8,961 nucleotides of DNA from an uncultured Oscillospiraceae bacterium (GTDB lineage: Bacteria; Bacillota; Clostridia; Oscillospirales; Oscillospiraceae): contig CAJOFW010000047.1 of NCBI GenBank assembly GCA_905234005.1, positions 1 to 8,961 on the forward strand. Direction: 5' to 3'. The position numbers were made by a program, and so were the translations under genes. Every line of letters begins with the position of its first letter. Positions within the stretch are counted from its first letter, which is position 1. Below are positions 5,885 to 8,961 of this stretch, piece after piece. The notes under the pieces are model-generated. The model did no database searches. It saw nothing but the letters and a program-made list of their open reading frames with translations, and was not told the DNA's origin.

Positions 5885-6855
5885 TGAATAAGCTCAAAGG
5901 CTACGTGAAGCGCTTTATGGCGCTCGACGCGAGCGCGGTCATCCTCGCGATGATCGTCCTCATCGTCATCATCTCCGTTCTGGCGCCGATGATCACGGGC
6001 GGTACGTTCCTCACCTCCACGAACATCATGAATATCTTCCGCAAGCAGACCTACATCGGCATCATCGCCTGCGGCATGACACTCGTGATGATCACGGGAA
6101 ACATCGACCTGTCCGTCGGCAACATGATGACGCTCCTCACCGTCATCTGCGCTCTGCTCACAAAAAGCGTCGGCCCCGTCGGCGCTATCCTGCTCACGCT
6201 CCTGATCGGCGCTCTGTGCGGCGCGTTCAACGGCGTCCTCGTCGGCCCGCTGCGCTTAAACGCCTTCATCTCCACGCTGGGCACGACCTCCATCTTCTAC
6301 GCGCTCGCGCTCATCATCAGCTCCGGCTTCACGCAGAGAGCGGAGTCGAAGCTCTTTGACGTGATCGGCTCCGGCAGCCTGTGGATCTTCCCGGTGCCCG
6401 TCATCATCATGGCGGTCGTCGTCGCTGTCTTCTGGTTTGTCCTCAAGCGGACGGTCTTCGGCCAGCAGCTCTACGCGATCGGCGCGAACCAGACGGCGGC
6501 GAAGTTCTCCGGCATCCGCGACCGTCTCCAGATCCTGATCGCCTACATCCTGACAGGCATATGCTCCGCGCTCGCGGCCATCGTCATGATCGCCCGCTCC
6601 ACCTCCGCGAACCCGCAGGCCGCGGGCGGCACGGAGATGGACGTCATCCTCGCGGTCGTCGTCGGCGGCACCAGCATCGCCGGCGGCAAGGGCACGATGT
6701 TCGGCACCGTGCTCGGCTTCCTGTTCATCGGCTTCATGACCACGGGCTTCACGTTCCTCGGCATGAACGAATACATCCAGAGCATCGTCACCGGCATCAT
6801 CCTCGTTGCGGCGCTGAGCCTCGACGTTATCAAAGCAAGGAGGAACAGGCTGTGA
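5884..6855 (+). CDS. CUT2-type ABC importer permease 1 (RbsC-like)
   Basis: This 323-residue membrane permease is one half of the translocation channel. Hydrophobic stretches run through most of the chain (about 17-37, 57-72, 80-120, 127-147, 166-187, 216-237, 252-262, 271-291, 298-314). Family motifs are Gly-Asn-Ile-Asp-Leu-Ser-Val-Gly at 72-79, a cytoplasmic coupling loop Ala-Ile-Gly-Ala-Asn-Gln-Thr-Ala-Ala-Lys-Phe-Ser-Gly-Ile at 198-211, and Gly-Gly-Thr-Ser-Ile-Ala-Gly-Gly-Lys-Gly-Thr at 261-271. The start ATG shares its A with the ATPase stop and has GGGAGGT eight bases upstream (5869-5875), inside the ATPase gene. Having two different permeases means the channel is probably a heterodimer, as in the YtfT/YjfF, RhaP/RhaQ and LsrC/LsrD systems, rather than the RbsC homodimer. 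Confidence 0.95.
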   Translation: MNKLKGYVKRFMALDASAVILAMIVLIVIISVLAPMITGGTFLTSTNIMNIFRKQTYIGIIACGMTLVMITGNIDLSVGNMMTLLTVICALLTKSVGPVGAILLTLLIGALCGAFNGVLVGPLRLNAFISTLGTTSIFYALALIISSGFTQRAESKLFDVIGSGSLWIFPVPVIIMAVVVAVFWFVLKRTVFGQQLYAIGANQTAAKFSGIRDRLQILIAYILTGICSALAAIVMIARSTSANPQAAGGTEMDVILAVVVGGTSIAGGKGTMFGTVLGFLFIGFMTTGFTFLGMNEYIQSIVTGIILVAALSLDVIKARRNRL

Positions 6856-7826
6856 AAGAGAATATCGCCGCTCCGCGCCGCTTCAAGCGTCTCATCGCGG
6901 ACTATAACTCCGTCGCCATCGTGCTGGTGCTTCTCATCATCGCGTCGTTCGTGGTGGACGGCTTCAACGGCAAGAGCATCAACACCATCCTCATCCAGGC
7001 AAGTCTTTACGGCTTCGTGGCGCTGGGCCTTGCCCTCGTCATGATCACCGGCAACATCGACCTGTCCGTCGGCTATCAGGTCTGCACCGCCGCCATCGTG
7101 TGCGTGCTCGTCCTGAACGCCACCGGCAGCATGATCGTCGCCGCCCTCGCCGCGCTGGTCGTCGGCATGCTCACCGGCTCGATCAACGGCCTCGTCGTCA
7201 CAAAAATCGGCGTGAATCCGCTCATCGCCACCATCGCGACAAACTACATCTACAAGGGCTTCTCCTACTACTTCACCGAAAACGGCGCGCTCTCGCCGCT
7301 CAAGGAAAACAAGGACGCCCTCAAGGGCCTCGCAAAGGCGCAGCTCTTCGATACCAAGTGGCTCACCGTCACGATCATTATCTTCGTCGTCGTGCTCGCG
7401 CTCATGTACTTCCTGCTGTACAAGACCCGCTTCGGCAACGCTTTGTACATCACCGGCGACAACCCCGAGGCCGGCGCGTTCGCGGGCATCAACACCAAAA
7501 ACACGACGTTCATGGCGTTTCTGCTCTGCGGCCTGTTCTGCGCCTGCGCCGGCGTCCTGTTCGCCTCCGACTCCAGCGGCGTGACGTACACCCTCGGCGA
7601 GGGCAAGGACGTCTTCGCGATCTCCGCCTGCGTCATCGGCGGCATCAAGATGGTCGGCGGCAAGGGCACGATGATCAACGTCCTCTCCGGCGTGCTCATC
7701 ATGCGCATCATCTCCAAGGCGCTCGATATGCTGCTGCTGCCGCAGCAGTGGTCGAACTTCGTGTCCGGCACGCTGCTCATCGTCATCCTGCTTGTGGACG
7801 CCCTGTCCTCCCGCAGGAAAACGTAA
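6852..7826 (+). CDS. CUT2-type ABC importer permease 2 (RbsC-like)
   Basis: This 324-residue membrane permease is a divergent paralogue of the previous gene. It carries the same Gly-Asn-Ile-Asp-Leu-Ser-Val-Gly motif at 67-74, a coupling loop Thr-Gly-Asp-Asn-Pro-Glu-Ala-Gly-Ala-Phe-Ala-Gly-Ile at 201-213, and Gly-Gly-Ile-Lys-Met-Val-Gly-Gly-Lys-Gly-Thr at 263-273. An extra hydrophilic loop at about 142-168 has no counterpart in permease 1. The start is GTG at 6852, overlapping the previous TGA as GTGA, with AAGGAGG at 6837-6843 eight bases upstream. A long in-frame region upstream of this GTG reads the permease 1 gene in another frame and is not coding. The coupling by overlap suggests equal production of both permeases. 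Confidence 0.95.
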   Translation: MKENIAAPRRFKRLIADYNSVAIVLVLLIIASFVVDGFNGKSINTILIQASLYGFVALGLALVMITGNIDLSVGYQVCTAAIVCVLVLNATGSMIVAALAALVVGMLTGSINGLVVTKIGVNPLIATIATNYIYKGFSYYFTENGALSPLKENKDALKGLAKAQLFDTKWLTVTIIIFVVVLALMYFLLYKTRFGNALYITGDNPEAGAFAGINTKNTTFMAFLLCGLFCACAGVLFASDSSGVTYTLGEGKDVFAISACVIGGIKMVGGKGTMINVLSGVLIMRIISKALDMLLLPQQWSNFVSGTLLIVILLVDALSSRRKT

Positions 7827-7834
7827 ATGATCCC

Positions 7835-7846
7835 GCGCAAGCGGCT
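7835..7846 (+). other. Small GNRA-capped hairpin between permease 2 and the binding protein
   Basis: Around 7832-7844 the sequence reads CCGC, GCAA, GCGG: a 4-bp GC stem with a GNRA-type tetraloop. An AT-rich tract and the binding-protein leader follow. It is too weak for a real terminator. It might mark an RNA processing or stability site that sets the binding protein apart from the permeases. Confidence 0.3.
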
Positions 7847-7968
7847 TCATATATATTTTATTCAGAAAGGAAACCGACAAACCGATGAAAAAGCTTCTTG
7901 CACTTCTGCTTGCTCTGGCCATGGTTCTCGCACTGTGCGCCTGCGGTTCAAGCTCCGACAGTGCCGCC

Positions 7969-8040
7969 GCCCCCGCTGAGGAGGAGGCTGCCCCCGCTGA
8001 GGAGGCCGCTCCCGCCGAGGAGGCCGCCCCTGCTGCCGCC
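7969..8040 (+). repeat. Degenerate repeats encoding an Ala-Pro-Ala-Glu-Glu linker
   Basis: The unit CCCGCTGAGGAG recurs at about 7972, 7993 and 8011 (spaced 21 then 18 bases, last copy with one change). It encodes the flexible acidic linker between the lipid-anchored Cys and the binding domain. Such tracts vary in length between strains by slippage. Confidence 0.7.
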
Positions 8041-8079
8041 GGCGGCGATCTCGACCGCAACGGCGACGGCAAGGTGACC

Positions 8080-8105
8080 GTCGCGTATTCCCCGTCGCGT
8101 ACTCC
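8080..8105 (+). repeat. Out-of-phase 12-base duplication at the frameshift
   Basis: GTCGCGTATTCC (8080-8091) and GTCGCGTACTCC (8094-8105) are 14 bases apart. They differ only by a synonymous T/C in the Tyr codon. Each reads Val-Ala-Tyr-Ser, but in different frames, so the frame changes precisely here. Confidence 0.85.
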
Positions 8106-8961
8106 ACGATCGCCTACGCGATCGCGCCCCTGACCCACTTCCTGCAGGACAACCTGCAGGCCGACGTGGAGGCCGAGGGCTGGGAGTTCTCCGCGCTCGC
8201 CGCTGAGGGCGACGCCGTCCTCCAGGGCCAGCAGATCGAGACCCTGATCGACCAGGATCCCGACTATCTCGTCATCTTCCCCGCTGACGCCGAGCTTGCC
8301 ATCGACTGGGTCGAGGCCGCCTACGACGAGGATATCCCCGTCTTCCTGGTTGGCACCGACGTGGCCGAGGAGGCCCATGACGCCGCCGTCGCGTTCTGCG
8401 GCCCGGACAACTATGCCATGGGCGTTGAGCTGGCTGAGGCTCTGATCGCCGCAAACGGCGCGGACGCCGGCCTCGGCATCGTGGAAATCGGCGGCAACGC
8501 CGGTCAGGCCGACTACATCGACCGCAAGGCCGGTTTCGAGGCCACCATCGCCGAAGAGTCCAACTACACCATCCTCGGCGACACCGCCTGGTGCCATTCC
8601 GACCGCACCGCCGCGCAGGACTCCATGGCTGACTTCATCTCCACCTACGGCGACCAGATCAACGTCCTCTACGGCATGGACGACGACCTGACCCTCGGCG
8701 GCGTGAACGCCATCGCCGAGGCCGGCCGCGACGACATCCAGGTCTACTCCATCACCGGCCAGGTCGAGGCCATCCAGGCCATCAAGGACGGCAAGATGGT
8801 CACCACTACCTACACCCCGACCGCGCTGACCGCGCAGCTCGTCGTGGATGCTATCAACGAGTACGCCGCGAACGGCTCCATCGAGTATCAGCAGAGCTAC
8901 GTGCCCGATCTGATCACGATCGACAACGCCGACAACTACGAGGGCGAGTTCTGATCGCTCC

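Larger units (their letters stand above)
7885..8954 (+). pseudogene. Substrate-binding lipoprotein of the CUT2 importer, frameshifted as written
   Basis: The extracytoplasmic sugar-binding protein of the importer, read in two frames. Frame A starts at ATG 7885. It gives a lipoprotein signal (Lys2-Lys3, Leu/Ala core, lipobox Leu-Cys-Ala-Cys with Cys20), an Ala-Pro-Ala-Glu-Glu repeat linker (about 30-50), Asp-Leu-Asp-Arg-Asn-Gly-Asp-Gly (55-62) and the first strand Lys-Val-Thr-Val-Ala-Tyr-Ser, then stops at 8131-8133. Frame B resumes at 8094 with Val-Ala-Tyr-Ser-Thr-Ile and runs to TGA 8952-8954. It holds the rest of a periplasmic-binding fold: Gln-Ile-Glu-Thr-Leu-Ile-Asp-Gln, Ile-Phe-Pro-Ala-Asp, Gly-Pro-Asp-Asn-Tyr, Gly-Met-Asp-Asp-Asp-Leu-Thr-Leu-Gly and a C-terminal Asn-Tyr-Glu-Gly-Glu-Phe. 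Corrected, it would have about 351-356 residues, normal for the family. Everything else looks intact, so a recent mutation or an assembly error is likelier than old decay. The Shine-Dalgarno (AAAGGA) is far from the ATG (about 13 bases). Confidence 0.85.

Noticed and set aside
7850..7860. TATATT as a separate promoter for the binding protein
   Set aside because: No -35 box lies at a proper distance, and the AT-rich tract alone is not enough.
6543..8597. 684-codon open frame on the minus strand across permease and binding-protein genes
   Set aside because: It is antisense to well-supported genes and comes from the GC-rich codon pattern. It has no family motif, and its composition (His, Asp, Gly-rich) is that of a shadow frame.
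4382..8954. Naming the operon lsrACDB or rbs
   Set aside because: Only gene order and family fit. Substrate-specific residues could not be verified, so no gene symbols are given.

Overview
The window looks like a chromosomal segment of a GC-rich, low-membrane (Firmicutes-type) bacterium, probably a gut-type clostridium. Signs of this are strong AGGAGG ribosome binding sites, sigma-A promoters with TATAAT boxes, an ECF-type riboflavin transporter under an FMN riboswitch, a Cys-Ala-Cys-Gly lipoprotein and a secreted Ig-like protein. The taxon is inferred from style only. No mobile element, CRISPR array, tRNA or rRNA was seen.

Left half, minus strand (read right to left): an FMN riboswitch with a terminator controls ribU (2736-3407). 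Next comes a two-component pair, an OmpR/PhoB-type response regulator (1914-2588) overlapping its histidine kinase (700-1917) by ATGA. The pair has its own promoter and a strong hairpin in its leader. Last is the 5' part of a secreted Ig-like protein (1-531, running off the window), with a TTG start and its own promoter. It has no ATG start at its 5' end, so an ATG-based gene search would miss it.

Centre: back to back with the riboswitch promoter, on the plus strand, lies a gene of the SLOG/YpsA-like (DUF1273) family (3694-4248). Its predicted transcript starts at or next to its first ATG, so the mRNA may be leaderless, and the start codon region is a 15-bp tandem repeat.

Right half, plus strand: a four-gene CUT2 (ribose/galactose/AI-2 type) ABC importer operon, ordered double ATPase (4382-5884), permease (5884-6855), permease (6852-7826), substrate-binding lipoprotein (7885-8954). 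The first three are translationally coupled by overlapping stop and start codons. The binding-protein gene is broken as written by a frameshift at about 8080-8105, exactly where a 12-base motif encoding Val-Ala-Tyr-Ser occurs twice, 14 bases apart. The substrate cannot be told from the sequence.

Most of the window is ordinary genome content. The items most worth a second look are the binding-protein frameshift with its out-of-phase duplication, the possibly leaderless SLOG gene facing the riboswitch promoter, and the perfect 12-bp hairpin in the response-regulator leader.
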